From Bradyrhizobium liaoningense (lineage in GTDB: Bacteria > Pseudomonadota > Alphaproteobacteria > Rhizobiales > Xanthobacteraceae), in NCBI RefSeq assembly GCF_018130785.1, contig NZ_JAFCJT010000004.1:298501-362500 (forward strand): 64,000 bases of DNA, written 5' to 3'. The notes below the pieces were generated by a model. It saw only the letters and a program-made list of their open reading frames with translations, searched no databases and had not been told where the DNA came from. Shown here piece by piece: positions 8,772-16,807 of the stretch; position 1 is the stretch's first letter; each line of letters opens with the position of its first letter. The translations under genes were made by a program, and so were the position numbers.

Positions 8772-9425
8772 TTGAAGGCTTCGAAGCCCGCCGCGAAATC
8801 AGTCAGGAAAAGCGCCAAGCCATTGTCGGCAGGAGCAAAATCCTCTGATGGCCCCGGCCTGCGCCAGCGTAAATTGCAAGCGACCCGCGAGCGGCTGACC
8901 CGCGCGGCGATGGCGCTGTTCCTGGAGCGCGGCTTCGAGGCCACGACCATCGACGACATCGCGACCGCGGCGGACGTGTCGCGCCGCAGCTTCTTCCATT
9001 ATTTCGCGTCCAAGGAGGACGTCGTCTCCGCCTGGCAGGAGGGCGCGGCAACCGCGCTGGTCGCGGAGATCGTCGCGCGGCCCGCGAACGAGTCCATGCT
9101 GACCGCGGCCGAGAATGCGATCGCGGGGGCGATCAAGCGGATCGACCCTGCGGAAGCGGCGGCGATGTCGCGGCTCAAGCGCGACAATCCCGCGCTTCAG
9201 GCGCGCGACCAGCTCAAATACGAGAAGCTCGAGCGGGCGCTGGCCGAGGGGCTCGCCCAGCGCGCGAAAAACAAACCGGACAGACTGAAAGCGCAGCTCG
9301 TCGCCATGATCGCCACCGGCGCCATGCGCGTCGGCGGCGAGAGCTGGATCGGCGAAGGTGTGCGGGAGAAGCCGGAAGTTTTCGTGAAGCGCACGTTCGA
9401 TGCGATCAGGGGTATCTTGAAGTGA
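8772..9425 (+). CDS. TetR/AcrR family transcriptional regulator
   Basis: 217 residues from a TTG start at 8772 preceded by AGGTGAA. The basic N-terminal extension (about 35 residues) is followed by a clear TetR helix-turn-helix: RLTRAAMALFLERGFEATTI, then DDIATAADVSRRSFFHYFAS. The C-terminal ligand domain is all-helical and of the AcnR/C_terminal TetR_C type. It is divergent from the SDR gene and probably represses it and itself through the palindrome in the shared promoter. Confidence 0.88.
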   Translation: MKASKPAAKSVRKSAKPLSAGAKSSDGPGLRQRKLQATRERLTRAAMALFLERGFEATTIDDIATAADVSRRSFFHYFASKEDVVSAWQEGAATALVAEIVARPANESMLTAAENAIAGAIKRIDPAEAAAMSRLKRDNPALQARDQLKYEKLERALAEGLAQRAKNKPDRLKAQLVAMIATGAMRVGGESWIGEGVREKPEVFVKRTFDAIRGILK

Positions 9426-9454
9426 CGCACTTCCCTCTCCCTCGCAGAAATATC

Positions 9455-9544
9455 GTAGGGTGGGCAAAGCGAAGCGTGCCCACGCATTTTTTGCGATAGG
9501 GAGAGATGGTGGGCACGGCGCAAGTGCGCCTTTGCCCACCCTAC
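9455..9544. repeat. long palindromic intergenic repeat
   Basis: A perfect 15-base inverted repeat, GTAGGGTGGGCAAAG at 9455-9469 and CTTTGCCCACCCTAC at 9530-9544, encloses a second perfect one (CGTGCCCAC at 9475-9483, GTGGGCACG at 9509-9517). The result is a cruciform-forming unit of 90 bases. This sequence type is, from memory, a very common interspersed repeat in Bradyrhizobium. It lies between convergent genes. Confidence 0.8.
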
Positions 9545-9597
9545 GTTCCGCCCGAGGGGAGAGATCACCCCACCCCGCTCGCGCTGCGCGCGATCGA

Positions 9598-9629
9598 CCC
9601 TCCCCCTCCAGGCCCCTGGAGGGGGAGGG
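9598..9629. terminator. strong stem-loop between convergent genes
   Basis: A perfect 15-base-pair stem (CCCTCCCCCTCCAGG at 9598-9612, CCTGGAGGGGGAGGG at 9615-9629) with a two-base loop. It lies 10 bases from the stop of the hydrolase gene on the minus strand. There is no T-tract, so it may be a repeat-derived element that also ends transcription or protects 3' ends. Confidence 0.5.
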
Positions 9630-9639
9630 TAAGAGTCTC

Positions 9640-10464
9640 TCACGCCTTGAAGAACGCCAGCAGGTCGGCGTTGATCGTCTCGGCGTGCGTGGTCGGCATG
9701 CCGTGCGGAAAACCCTTGTAGGTCTTCAGCGTGCCGTTCTTCAGCAGCTTGGCCGACAGCGGCGCGGAATCGGCGTAAGGCACGATCTGGTCGTCGTCGC
9801 CGTGCATCACCAGCACGGGCACGGTGATCTTCTTGAGGTCCTCGGTGAAATCGGTCTGCGAGAACGCGACGATGCCGTCGTAATGCGCCTTAGCGCCGCC
9901 CATCATGCCCTGCCGCCACCAGTTCTGGATCACCGCTTCCGACGGTTTCGCGCCGGGGCGGTTGTAGCCGTAGAACGGACCGGCCGGGAGATCGCGGTAG
10001 AACTGCGTGCGGCTGGCGGCGAGTTGCGCCTGGAGGCCGTCGAACACGCTCTTCGGCAGGCCGCCCGGATTGGCCGCCGTCTGCACCATCAGCGGCGGCA
10101 CCGCCGAGAGGATCGCAGCCTTCGCCACCCGGCTCTCACCGTGACGCGCGATGTAATGCACGACCTCGCCGCCGCCGGTGGAGTGGCCGACATGGATGGC
10201 GTTCCCGAGGTCGAGATGCGCGGTCACCGCCGCGAGATCATCGGCATAGTGATCCATGTCGTGGCCGTCGGCGACCTGCGACGAGCGGCCGTGGCCGCGG
10301 CGGTCATGGGCGATGACGCGGTAGCCGTGCGCGACGAAGAACAGCATCTGCGCGTCCCAGTCGTCGGCCGACAGCGGCCAGCCATGGCTGAACACGATCG
10401 GCTGACCCGCGCCCCAATCCTTGAAAAAGATCTCGACGCCGTCTTTGGTGGTGATGGTGGGCAT
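9640..10464 (-). CDS. alpha/beta hydrolase, non-heme chloroperoxidase type
   Basis: 274 residues. The catalytic triad is visible: Ser95 in GHSTGG, an Asp in HGDDDQIVP (about 224-225) and His254 in GFPHGM. The oxyanion region [11 protein letters not shown] and HDRRGHGRS are typical of the cofactor-free chloroperoxidase/arylesterase group (CPO-F, CPO-L). These enzymes hydrolyse esters and can form peracids. No signal peptide is present, so it is cytoplasmic. The natural substrate is unknown. Confidence 0.88.
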   Translation of the reverse strand: MPTITTKDGVEIFFKDWGAGQPIVFSHGWPLSADDWDAQMLFFVAHGYRVIAHDRRGHGRSSQVADGHDMDHYADDLAAVTAHLDLGNAIHVGHSTGGGEVVHYIARHGESRVAKAAILSAVPPLMVQTAANPGGLPKSVFDGLQAQLAASRTQFYRDLPAGPFYGYNRPGAKPSEAVIQNWWRQGMMGGAKAHYDGIVAFSQTDFTEDLKKITVPVLVMHGDDDQIVPYADSAPLSAKLLKNGTLKTYKGFPHGMPTTHAETINADLLAFFKA

Positions 10465-10579
10465 GAATGGCTCCTTCAGTGAGAATCAATCCGGGGCTCG
10501 CAAAAACGCGAGCCGGCAATCCGGAGATGGTCGGGCGATATCACGAGGTCGATGCCGCGCACCGACCGCGAACGTGCAA

Positions 10580-11089
10580 TCAGGCAAACGTCATCGGCTT
10601 GTAGCGGCGCCAGGCGCCGATGGTCAGCACCACGAAAAACACCAGCACGATGCCCTGCACCACGGCGAAGACGGGGCCTCCCGGCGGATTCGGCGGCACG
10701 GCGGGCGCGAGCGCGGCGAGCGCCGGCACCTTCAGGAACGACTGGATAACCAGCACGAAACAGTTGAAATAGAGCGAGATCATCGCGGTCACGATATAGA
10801 CCGGACGCCACACACCTTTGAGCTTCATGCCGTACAGCGCGAGGCAGGCGATCGCGAGCAGCACCAGCGAGATGATGCCGATGATATGCGAGGGCAGCAG
10901 CTCCTTGAACGGAAACAGGAAGCCGGTGACGCTGGTGAGGATCGTGAACAGCAGGAAGATCGCGGTGAGGCCCGGCATCGGCTTCGACCCGAGCAGGCCG
11001 AACATGACGACCAGGCCGGCGACGATGCCGATCAGGCTGATGATGACATGGACCAACGTGAAGGCGGGCAGGCTCAACCCAAGAACCAC
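10580..11089 (-). CDS. four-helix membrane protein, unknown function
   Basis: 169 residues with hydrophobic segments at about 9-31, 41-60, 66-86, 95-116 and 137-158, and conserved-looking loops (LFPFKELLPSHIIG). It looks like the uncharacterised membrane proteins often found in rhizobia. No transport or enzyme motif is visible. It follows no close neighbour on its strand: the hydrolase start is 115 bases downstream of its end. It is probably a real gene, because the hydrophobic pattern and codon use are consistent. Confidence 0.65.
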   Translation of the reverse strand: MVLGLSLPAFTLVHVIISLIGIVAGLVVMFGLLGSKPMPGLTAIFLLFTILTSVTGFLFPFKELLPSHIIGIISLVLLAIACLALYGMKLKGVWRPVYIVTAMISLYFNCFVLVIQSFLKVPALAALAPAVPPNPPGGPVFAVVQGIVLVFFVVLTIGAWRRYKPMTFA

Positions 11090-11265
11090 GGCATCTCTCC
11101 TACTCTCTGCATTGAGATCAGGCGATTGATATTACGGTCCTCATCGGATGGCTACATACGCGATGTCACAGGCTCGTGCGGAGCCATGCGCCGTCGTGCG
11201 AATCGACAAGCGCATGACTGGATTTTTTGCACCGCTGTCACAAACGAGAGCAGTTTGCATTTTGC

Positions 11266-11329
11266 AGCCCGGATTGTGCTTCCGCCTTCGCTCTTCGAGC
11301 TACGGCGGACAAGTCGCTCCATCCGGGCT
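11266..11329. repeat. palindromic intergenic repeat (cruciform)
   Basis: Outer arms AGCCCGGAT (11266-11274) and ATCCGGGCT (11321-11329), and inner arms TCCGCC (11281-11286) and GGCGGA (11304-11309), flank a CTTCGCTCTTCGAGC core. The same core occurs in reverse orientation near 17838-17865. It is an interspersed repeat; nothing else is seen in 11090-11353. Confidence 0.65.
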
Positions 11330-11353
11330 ACGAGGTCTTCGACGAAAGTTGGA

Positions 11354-11662
11354 TCACACTTCCTTGGTGTCGAAGATCAGCAGATCGGCGCCGCCGCTGG
11401 CGAATTTCGGCACGTCGCCCGCGGCCGCCTTGCCCGCTTCGCTGCCGAATGCCGCCTGGATCGCGGCCACGTTGTCGAAGCTGAGAATGGCGACGAGATG
11501 GACCCCGGAAGGTCCGGCGGGAGAGCCGACCGTCCCCGTGCTGACGGCGTATTTCTTCAAGCCGGGAAGTTTCTTGGCGAGCGGAATGTGGGTTTCGGCA
11601 TAGTGCTTGTCGAAGGCGGCAGCGTCCTTGGGCGTCTTGTAGAGCACGACGAGTTCGGCCAT
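11354..11662 (-). CDS. EthD family protein
   Basis: 102 residues. MAELVVLYKTPKDAAAFDKH and the following ETHIPLAKKLPGLKKY give the EthD signature, a ferredoxin-like dimeric alpha-beta fold named after the protein required for ethyl tert-butyl ether breakdown in Rhodococcus. Members act as small dimeric enzymes or accessory proteins. There is no companion cytochrome P450 here, so the role is open. It is flanked on both sides by palindromic repeats and is probably transcribed alone. Confidence 0.82.
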   Translation of the reverse strand: MAELVVLYKTPKDAAAFDKHYAETHIPLAKKLPGLKKYAVSTGTVGSPAGPSGVHLVAILSFDNVAAIQAAFGSEAGKAAAGDVPKFASGGADLLIFDTKEV

Positions 11663-11696
11663 TTAGTCCTCCCTTTGAAGCTTGTTGTATTTAGAT

Positions 11697-11829
11697 CCTC
11701 ATGGTGAGGAGGCGCGCTAGCGCCTCTGCGGACGATGCTTTCACATCGCCGCCCGAACCATGAAGGCCCGGGTCGCGTTCCGGGCCTGCATCCTTCGGGA
11801 CGCCGCTGTCGCGGCTCCTCAGGATGAGG
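11697..11829. repeat. interspersed extragenic repeat (TCCTCATGGTGAGGAGGC ... GGATGAGG)
   Basis: This unit begins TCCTCATGGTGAGGAGGCGC and ends CGGCTCCTCAGGATGAGG. It contains several nested inverted repeats, for example GCGCGCTAGCGC and GGCCCGGGTCGCGTTCCGGGCC. I recognise this pattern as one of the most frequent intergenic repeats of Bradyrhizobium and Rhodopseudomonas. It fills the gap between the FAD oxidoreductase and EthD genes. Confidence 0.8.
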
Positions 11830-11898
11830 GGATAGTCTGTGGGACACGTCGGGATGGCAAGCCTCATTCGACTTGCCATTCGCTTGTCTTGTCCTTGA

Positions 11899-13617
11899 CT
11901 AAAGCGCCGGTTTTGCGGCGTCGCCGAGATAGCCGTGCAGGGAGGCCACGACCTGCGCGCCTTCGCCGATGGCGCCGCCGACGCGCTTGACCGAGCCGGA
12001 GCGGACGTCGCCGACCGCGTAGACGCCGGGCACCGAGGTCTCCAGTGGGGCCACCAGCTTGCCCTGGTTCAGCTCGGACTGGGCACCCGTCACGACGAAG
12101 CCGCCGCGATCGAGCGTGACGCCGCAGCCGTCGAGCCAGCTGGTGGCGGGATCGGCGCCGACGAACAAAAAGAGATTCTTGATGTCGGCAGAGTCTTCGT
12201 CGCTCGACAACCGGCTCTTCCAGCGGATGCGCCGCAGCAGCGAGGCCTCGTCGCCCTCGAGCGCGGTGATCTCGGTGTTGAACATCAATTCGATGTTGGG
12301 TGTCGCTTCGATGCGCTCGATGAGATAGCGCGACATGCTGGCCCCCAGGCCGCCGCCGCGGATGATCATCAGCACCTTCCTGGCGTGCCCCGACAGGAAC
12401 ACGGCCGCCTGCCCTGCCGAATTGCCGGCACCGACCAGGGCCACCTCCTCGCCGGCGCAGAGCCGCGCCTCGACCGGAGAGGCCCAATACCAGACGCCGC
12501 GGCCCTCGAACTTGTCGAGATTCTGGATCTCGGGGCGGCGATAACGCGCGCCGCTCGCAACCACCACTGCGCGCGAACGCAAGGGATCGCTGCCGTCGAG
12601 CGTCACCGCAAAGGCGCCGTCCCTGCGCGTGCAGTCGAGCGACTTCACCGTGACCGGGATCATGATGTCGGCGCCGAACTTCTGTGCCTGGTTGAACGCG
12701 CGTGCGGTCAAGGCTAGGCCGGAAATGCCGGTCGGAAAGCCCAGATAGTTTTCGATGCGCGCGCTGGCGCCGGCCTGGCCGCCGAAGGCGCGGGTGTCGA
12801 GCACGGCGACCGAAAGCCCTTCGGAGGCGGCATACACCGCGGTCGCCAGCCCGGCGGGTCCGCAGCCGACGATCGCAACGTCGTAGATGCGGTCGTTGCG
12901 AGGGCCTCCGATCATGCCGATCGCGCGCGCAACCTCGGTTTCGCTGGGGTTGCGCAGCACCTCGCCGCTTGCCGCGACGACCAGCGGCCAGTCTTCGGGT
13001 TTTGGCGAATAGCGCGCGATCACCTCGGCGGCGTCGCGGTCACGCTCGGGATCGAGCAGATGATGCGGCTGGCCGTTGCGGGTGAGGAAGCCCTGCAAGC
13101 GCACCACGCCGGCCGAATGCGAGGGACCGATCAGCACCACACCGCCGACGCCGGCCTGAAGCAGATTGACCCGGCGCAGGATCAGCGCGCGCATGATGCG
13201 CTCGCCGAGCTCCGCCTCGGCGACCAGCAGCGCGCGCAGGCGGGGCGGCGGCAGCAGCAGCGTCTCGACCTCGCCTTCGGCGCGGCCGTCGACCAGCGCC
13301 GGCCGACCCGAAAGCTGGCTGAGCTCGGCCAGAAATTGCCCCGGCCCCTGGTCGATCAGCGGCGTGACGTTGCCGAGCCCGTCGCGCTGGGTGATGGCGA
13401 CGTGGCCCTTCAGCACGACGAACATGCCCGGCCCGGGCTTGCCGGTCTCGAACAGGAACTCTCCGTCGGCGTAAGTGCGGACCTCGCCGAAATTCCGCAT
13501 GCGCTCGATCTCGGCCGATGTCAGCGCGGGAAAGGTCTGCTCGGGGCGCGTGAATCGCGACATCTGCGCGTCACCATCGTTTCGTTGCTGCTCGTCCTGC
13601 CCCGTTGCCACGTCCAT
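11899..13617 (-). CDS. cNMP-binding domain fused to thioredoxin-reductase-like FAD oxidoreductase
   Basis: 572 residues from the ATG at 13617 (a TTG at 13626 or ATG at 13563 are alternatives). Three parts are visible. Residues ~20-145 form a cyclic-nucleotide/CRP-like beta-roll (YADGEFLFETGKPGPGMFVV, LKGHVAI). Residues ~150-235 are a glutaredoxin-like linker (LLDPERDRDAAEVI). Residues ~240-565 are a two-domain FAD/NAD(P) oxidoreductase with GCGPAGLATAVYAASEGL, FGGQAGASARIENYLGFP, the NADPH motif VGAGNSAGQAAVFLSGHA and the C-terminal FAD motif GVYAVGDVRSGSVKRV. The CxxC active site that thioredoxin reductase has before the NADPH motif is replaced by YWASPVEA. It is therefore probably not a thioredoxin reductase; its electron acceptor is unknown. 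Confidence 0.85.
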   Translation of the reverse strand: MDVATGQDEQQRNDGDAQMSRFTRPEQTFPALTSAEIERMRNFGEVRTYADGEFLFETGKPGPGMFVVLKGHVAITQRDGLGNVTPLIDQGPGQFLAELSQLSGRPALVDGRAEGEVETLLLPPPRLRALLVAEAELGERIMRALILRRVNLLQAGVGGVVLIGPSHSAGVVRLQGFLTRNGQPHHLLDPERDRDAAEVIARYSPKPEDWPLVVAASGEVLRNPSETEVARAIGMIGGPRNDRIYDVAIVGCGPAGLATAVYAASEGLSVAVLDTRAFGGQAGASARIENYLGFPTGISGLALTARAFNQAQKFGADIMIPVTVKSLDCTRRDGAFAVTLDGSDPLRSRAVVVASGARYRRPEIQNLDKFEGRGVWYWASPVEARLCAGEEVALVGAGNSAGQAAVFLSGHARKVLMIIRGGGLGASMSRYLIERIEATPNIELMFNTEITALEGDEASLLRRIRWKSRLSSDEDSADIKNLFLFVGADPATSWLDGCGVTLDRGGFVVTGAQSELNQGKLVAPLETSVPGVYAVGDVRSGSVKRVGGAIGEGAQVVASLHGYLGDAAKPAL

Positions 13618-13632
13618 GCACTCCAAAAAATT

Positions 13633-13821
13633 CTAATCGCCGGTCTTGCCGGCGGTCCCCTCATCTAGGGAAGCATCGTCGTTCTGCGAGGGGTCGGTGA
13701 TTGCGGCGCGTTCGCGCGCCTGCACTTTCCGCCGCTTCAGGTTTTCGCGCAGCGCCGATTTCAGCCGGTCGTCCCGGGACGATCGGTCCTGCTTCGCGCT
13801 CTTGTCGTTCTCGCCAGCCAT
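13633..13821 (-). CDS. small basic conserved protein
   Basis: 62 residues from the ATG at 13821 (MAGENDKSAKQDRSSRDDRL). It is highly charged and lacks hydrophobic segments. The segment DRLKSALRENLKRRKVQARE looks like a helix with basic residues. This type of short protein is widely conserved in alphaproteobacteria without known function. It lies 15 bases before the oxidoreductase frame on the same strand, so the two may be co-transcribed. An ATG at 13833 is an alternative start. Confidence 0.65.
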   Translation of the reverse strand: MAGENDKSAKQDRSSRDDRLKSALRENLKRRKVQARERAAITDPSQNDDASLDEGTAGKTGD

Positions 13822-14138
13822 CACGGGTCCCATTACAGCGGTCCGCGATAACATGCCCAGAGAATGCGGCAGCTCAAGAGGCCCGCGCGATCCGATCGTG
13901 CGAAACTCGAAATGGATCGAATGCGAGCCTTGAGGCAACTGGCCAGTTGACGGGGGATATCGGAACCGAAATCGACGCAAAGTTGGTCGTTTCGCGCCAA
14001 AACGAGCATTTTGGCCCCGATATCGACCCGATTTTCTCGTTCTGGCAGGTCCTGCAAGCTTGCACAGGAGGGGGGCTTGTGGCAGATATCGGCCCGCTTG
14101 GTAGGCCCCCTTGGCGGCCGATTCTTATCCCAGCACAA
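13822..14138. other. intergenic, no gene seen
   Basis: About 317 bases between the small basic gene and tRNA-Thr. Open frames here have no recognisable content. The stretch presumably holds promoters for the minus-strand gene and for the tRNA, but I see no clear motif. Confidence 0.5.
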
Positions 14139-14213
14139 GCTGCCGTAGCTCAGTGGTAGAGCACTCCATTGGTAATGGAGAGGTCGACAGTTCAATCCTG
14201 TCTGGCAGCACCA
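14139..14213 (+). tRNA. tRNA-Thr (GGT)
   Basis: 75 nt beginning GCTGCCGTAGCTCAGTGG and ending in an encoded CCA. The acceptor stem pairs GCTGCC with GGCAGC. The anticodon stem CTCCA/TGGAG holds the loop TTGGTAA with anticodon GGT, which reads ACC/ACU threonine codons. Confidence 0.97.
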
Positions 14214-14304
14214 TTCTCTGGGTTTCATCGCGCATCGATCGGCATTCTCGCGGCACCTGACGCCCGAGTTTTGCTTCAGTCCTCACCCCCTTCCGTGAAG
14301 AGGG

Positions 14305-14868
14305 CGCAGGGAAGACCGGGTGCCGGCTGGCACCCATGGTCCGCTGTGCTGAAGATGCGCACACGCAAATGCACAACGGAAAACAGGTGGGCCGGAAAAC
14401 ACCCGGCCTTCCCTGCGCGATGGGTTGACGGCTTATGCGCGCTCTCCCCGGAGCCGAGTTCCTTCTGGCCTCCGTCGCCTTGCGAATTGACGATGCCCCG
14501 AGACCCGGTTGAGCCTGGAAACATCTTCGCAAGGCTTGACCGTAGCGACGACGGTCAGGACCACACGTTTTCGCCGTACGCAGCTTCACCCCCTGCATCG
14601 CCCCGAAGGGCTTCGCGAGGGCGTTGGCGCCGTCCGTTCCGCTGGGAGTAAGGACCTCACGAGGTTCATCTCGCCCTGGTCCCGCGTTCCCATGCCCGGC
14701 GCTGCCGCGTCCACCGCCCCCCGACCCACGTTCGACACGACGTACGATCGCCCCTCTTCCAGGATCGGGATGGCGGGATAGTGCCGTAATTCCGAATTTC
14801 GGTAAAGTGGAATATTTTTGGAATAGAGGGTTGACGAGGTTTTGTGGGAGACGGGTGTTTTGCCCGTC
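14305..14868. repeat. structured non-coding region after tRNA-Thr, probably a repetitive element
   Basis: From 14214 to 15024 I find no credible gene but much symmetry. An 18-base inverted repeat with one mismatch (14305-14322 with 14400-14417) encloses a GTGCC/GGCAC hairpin. A perfect 10-base inverted repeat is GCCTTGCGAA (14479-14488) with TTCGCAAGGC (14526-14535). GACCGT/ACGGTC forms a hairpin at 14538-14556, and GACGGG/CCCGTC one at 14850-14868. From memory, parts of this (the ACCACACGTTTTCGCCGTACG stretch and the TTTTGCCCGTC hairpin) resemble sequences repeated between genes in Bradyrhizobium. It could also be an unannotated structured RNA. Open frames crossing it look spurious. Confidence 0.5.
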
Positions 14869-15024
14869 GGGTCAGTTCCGCTGAACGACGAGTGCGTCCC
14901 GAGCACGCGGGAGTTTCTCTAATCCTGTGGCAAAGCTCTGCGTGCAACCAATCGGCGAGGAACGAAACACCAGTCGCCGCATTGCTGTTTTCGCTAACCT
15001 GAACTCTGCGAGAAAGGAACAAAA

Positions 15025-15390
15025 ATGAAATCGACGAAACTCCTCTTCGCTATCGGCCTTTTCGCTGCCGCGGCAACCGCAGTTCCGGACAGCGCTGAGG
15101 CGCGCCGTGGGGGCGGCTTTCACGCGGGCGGGGCGCGTGTCGCACATTTCCACGGCGGCGGACGCCCAGGTTGGCATGGCGGTGGTACGCAATGGCACGG
15201 GGGCGGAGCGCGATGGGCCGGCGGCGGACGCTATTATCGCGGCGGCTACTACCGTGGGGGCTATGGTTGGGGAGCCGCGGCGGCGGGCGTCGCAACCGGT
15301 GCGGCGTTGGGCGCGGCTGCAGCTTATGGATCGTCCTGCTATCAACAGCAATGGAACGGCTATAGCTACGTGACGGTGAGAGTGTGCTGA
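15025..15390 (+). CDS. secreted Gly/His/Tyr-rich protein
   Basis: 121 residues with a good ribosome site (GAAAGGAAC). Residues 1-26 are a signal peptide ending around AEA. The mature part is low-complexity: repeated HxGGG, WHGGG and YYRGGYY units, then a Gly/Ala hydrophobic stretch and two C-terminal-half cysteines (SSCYQQQW and VRVC). Similar glycine-rich exported proteins are numerous in Bradyrhizobium and have no proven function. Metal binding by the His-rich part is a guess. It is probably a single-gene transcript ending at the hairpin at 15480. Confidence 0.75.
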   Translation: MKSTKLLFAIGLFAAAATAVPDSAEARRGGGFHAGGARVAHFHGGGRPGWHGGGTQWHGGGARWAGGGRYYRGGYYRGGYGWGAAAAGVATGAALGAAAAYGSSCYQQQWNGYSYVTVRVC

Positions 15391-15479
15391 GGAGCCGAAG
15401 CTTCGAGCGCATTCGTCCACTTGCGTTCGGCATTTCGCGAAATAATGGCGCCGACTGAGGACGTCCCTACCGAAGGACA

Positions 15480-15506
15480 AAGGGTGGCGACTGTTCCGCC
15501 ACCCTT
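15480..15506. terminator. bidirectional terminator hairpin
   Basis: AAGGGTGGCG (15480-15489) and CGCCACCCTT (15497-15506) form a 10-base-pair stem with a 7-base loop, followed by AATT. It lies between the convergent Gly-rich and tarD genes and suits termination from both sides. Confidence 0.6.
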
Positions 15507-15552
15507 AATTAGATGTGATGGGTTTCGCTTGCGCTCACCCCATCCTAGGTCC

Positions 15553-16716
15553 CTACTCCGCCAATTCCCGCATCACCTTGATCAGGTCCGACTTGCCTTC
15601 GAAGCCGATGCCGGGAAGCTCGGGCATGACGATGTGTCCGGCTTCGACCTTCACGCCATCGGGGAAGCCGCCGTAGGGCTGGAACAGATCGGGATAGCTC
15701 TCGTTGCCGCCTAGACCCAGGCCGGCCGCGATGTTGAGCGACATCTGGTGACCGCCGTGCGGGATGCAGCGGGACGGCGACCAGCCGAATTGATGCAGCA
15801 CGTCGAGGGTGCGCAGATATTCGACGAGACCGTATGACAGCGCGCAATCGAACTGCAGCCAATCGCGGTCCGGCCGCATTCCGCCGTAGCGCAGGAGGTT
15901 GCGTGCATCCTGATGCGAGAACAGGTTCTCGCCGGTCGCCATCGGACCGGGATAGAACTCCGAGAGCGCAGCCTGGAGCGCGTAGTCGAGGGGATCGCCG
16001 ACCTCCTCGTACCAGAACAGCGGGTACTGGCGGAGCATCTTGGCATAGGCGATGCCGGTCTCCAGATCGAAGCGGCCGTTCGCATCGACGGCCAGCCGCG
16101 CCTCCGAACCGATCTCGGACAGCACCGCTTCGATGCGGCGCTTGTCGTCGTCGATGGGGGCGCCGCCGATCTTCATCTTGACGACGTTGTAGCCGCGGTT
16201 GAGGTAGCCGCGCATCTCGGCGCGCAGCGCCGTGTTGTCCTTGCCGGGGTAGTAGTAACCTCCGGCGGCGTAGACGAAGACGCGCGGATTGGCTTCGCGC
16301 CCCTTCTGCTCGGCCAGCAGCCGGAATAGTGGCTTGCCGGCGATCTTGGCGGTGGCGTCCCAGATCGCCATGTCGAGCGTTCCGACCGCAACCGAGCGCT
16401 CGCCGTGGCCGCCGGGCTTCTCGTTGCTCATCATCGCCGCCCAGAGCTTGTGCGGATCGAGATTGTCGCCGGCCTCGTTGAGGACGCTTTTGGGATCGGC
16501 TTCGAGAATGCGATTGCGAAACCGCTCGCGGATGAGTCCGCCCTGGCCGTATCGGCCATTGGAGTTGAAGCCATAGCCGACGACGCGCCGGCCATCGCGC
16601 TCGACGTCGGTGACGACAGCGACGAGGCTGGCCGTCATCTTCGAGAAGTCGATATAGGCATTCCGGATCGGGGACGAGATCGGCTTGGTGATCTCACGGA
16701 CGTCGACGATGCGCAT
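15553..16716 (-). CDS. tarD: D(-)-tartrate dehydratase
   Basis: 387 residues from the ATG at 16716 (MRIVDVREITKPISSPIRNA). It belongs to the enolase superfamily (mandelate racemase group) and dehydrates D-tartrate to oxaloacetate. Catalytic residues are all in place: the KxK motif VVKMKIGG (Lys180, Lys182), metal ligands Asp211 (DANGRF), Glu237 (WYEEVGDP) and Glu263 (TGENLF), and His320 (CIPHGGHQ). By recall the sequence is very close over its whole length to the biochemically and structurally studied B. japonicum enzyme, with residue numbers offset by two. A LysR gene is transcribed away from it 91 bases off, so regulation by D-tartrate is likely. Confidence 0.95.
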   Translation of the reverse strand: MRIVDVREITKPISSPIRNAYIDFSKMTASLVAVVTDVERDGRRVVGYGFNSNGRYGQGGLIRERFRNRILEADPKSVLNEAGDNLDPHKLWAAMMSNEKPGGHGERSVAVGTLDMAIWDATAKIAGKPLFRLLAEQKGREANPRVFVYAAGGYYYPGKDNTALRAEMRGYLNRGYNVVKMKIGGAPIDDDKRRIEAVLSEIGSEARLAVDANGRFDLETGIAYAKMLRQYPLFWYEEVGDPLDYALQAALSEFYPGPMATGENLFSHQDARNLLRYGGMRPDRDWLQFDCALSYGLVEYLRTLDVLHQFGWSPSRCIPHGGHQMSLNIAAGLGLGGNESYPDLFQPYGGFPDGVKVEAGHIVMPELPGIGFEGKSDLIKVMRELAE

Positions 16717-16750
16717 GGCGTGCTCCTGGCTCTGCGAGACCTTCTGTATT

Positions 16751-16764
16751 GCTCGTTGGCGAGC
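16751..16764. promoter_or_regulatory. candidate LysR site in the tarD promoter
   Basis: GCTCG-TTGG-CGAGC is a perfect 5-base inverted repeat in the middle of the 91-base gap between tarD and the divergent LysR gene. Its location suits a LysR-type regulator site. It is not of the strict T-N11-A form, so the assignment is tentative. Confidence 0.3.
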
Positions 16765-16807
16765 TTTACAAATGTGTAGTTCTGGACAGGGCGAATTGGC
16801 CAATGCC

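Noticed and set aside
13633..14138. Longer version of the small basic protein from 13980
   Set aside because: The extra N-terminal residues have no ribosome site and look non-coding; the ATG at 13821 fits better.
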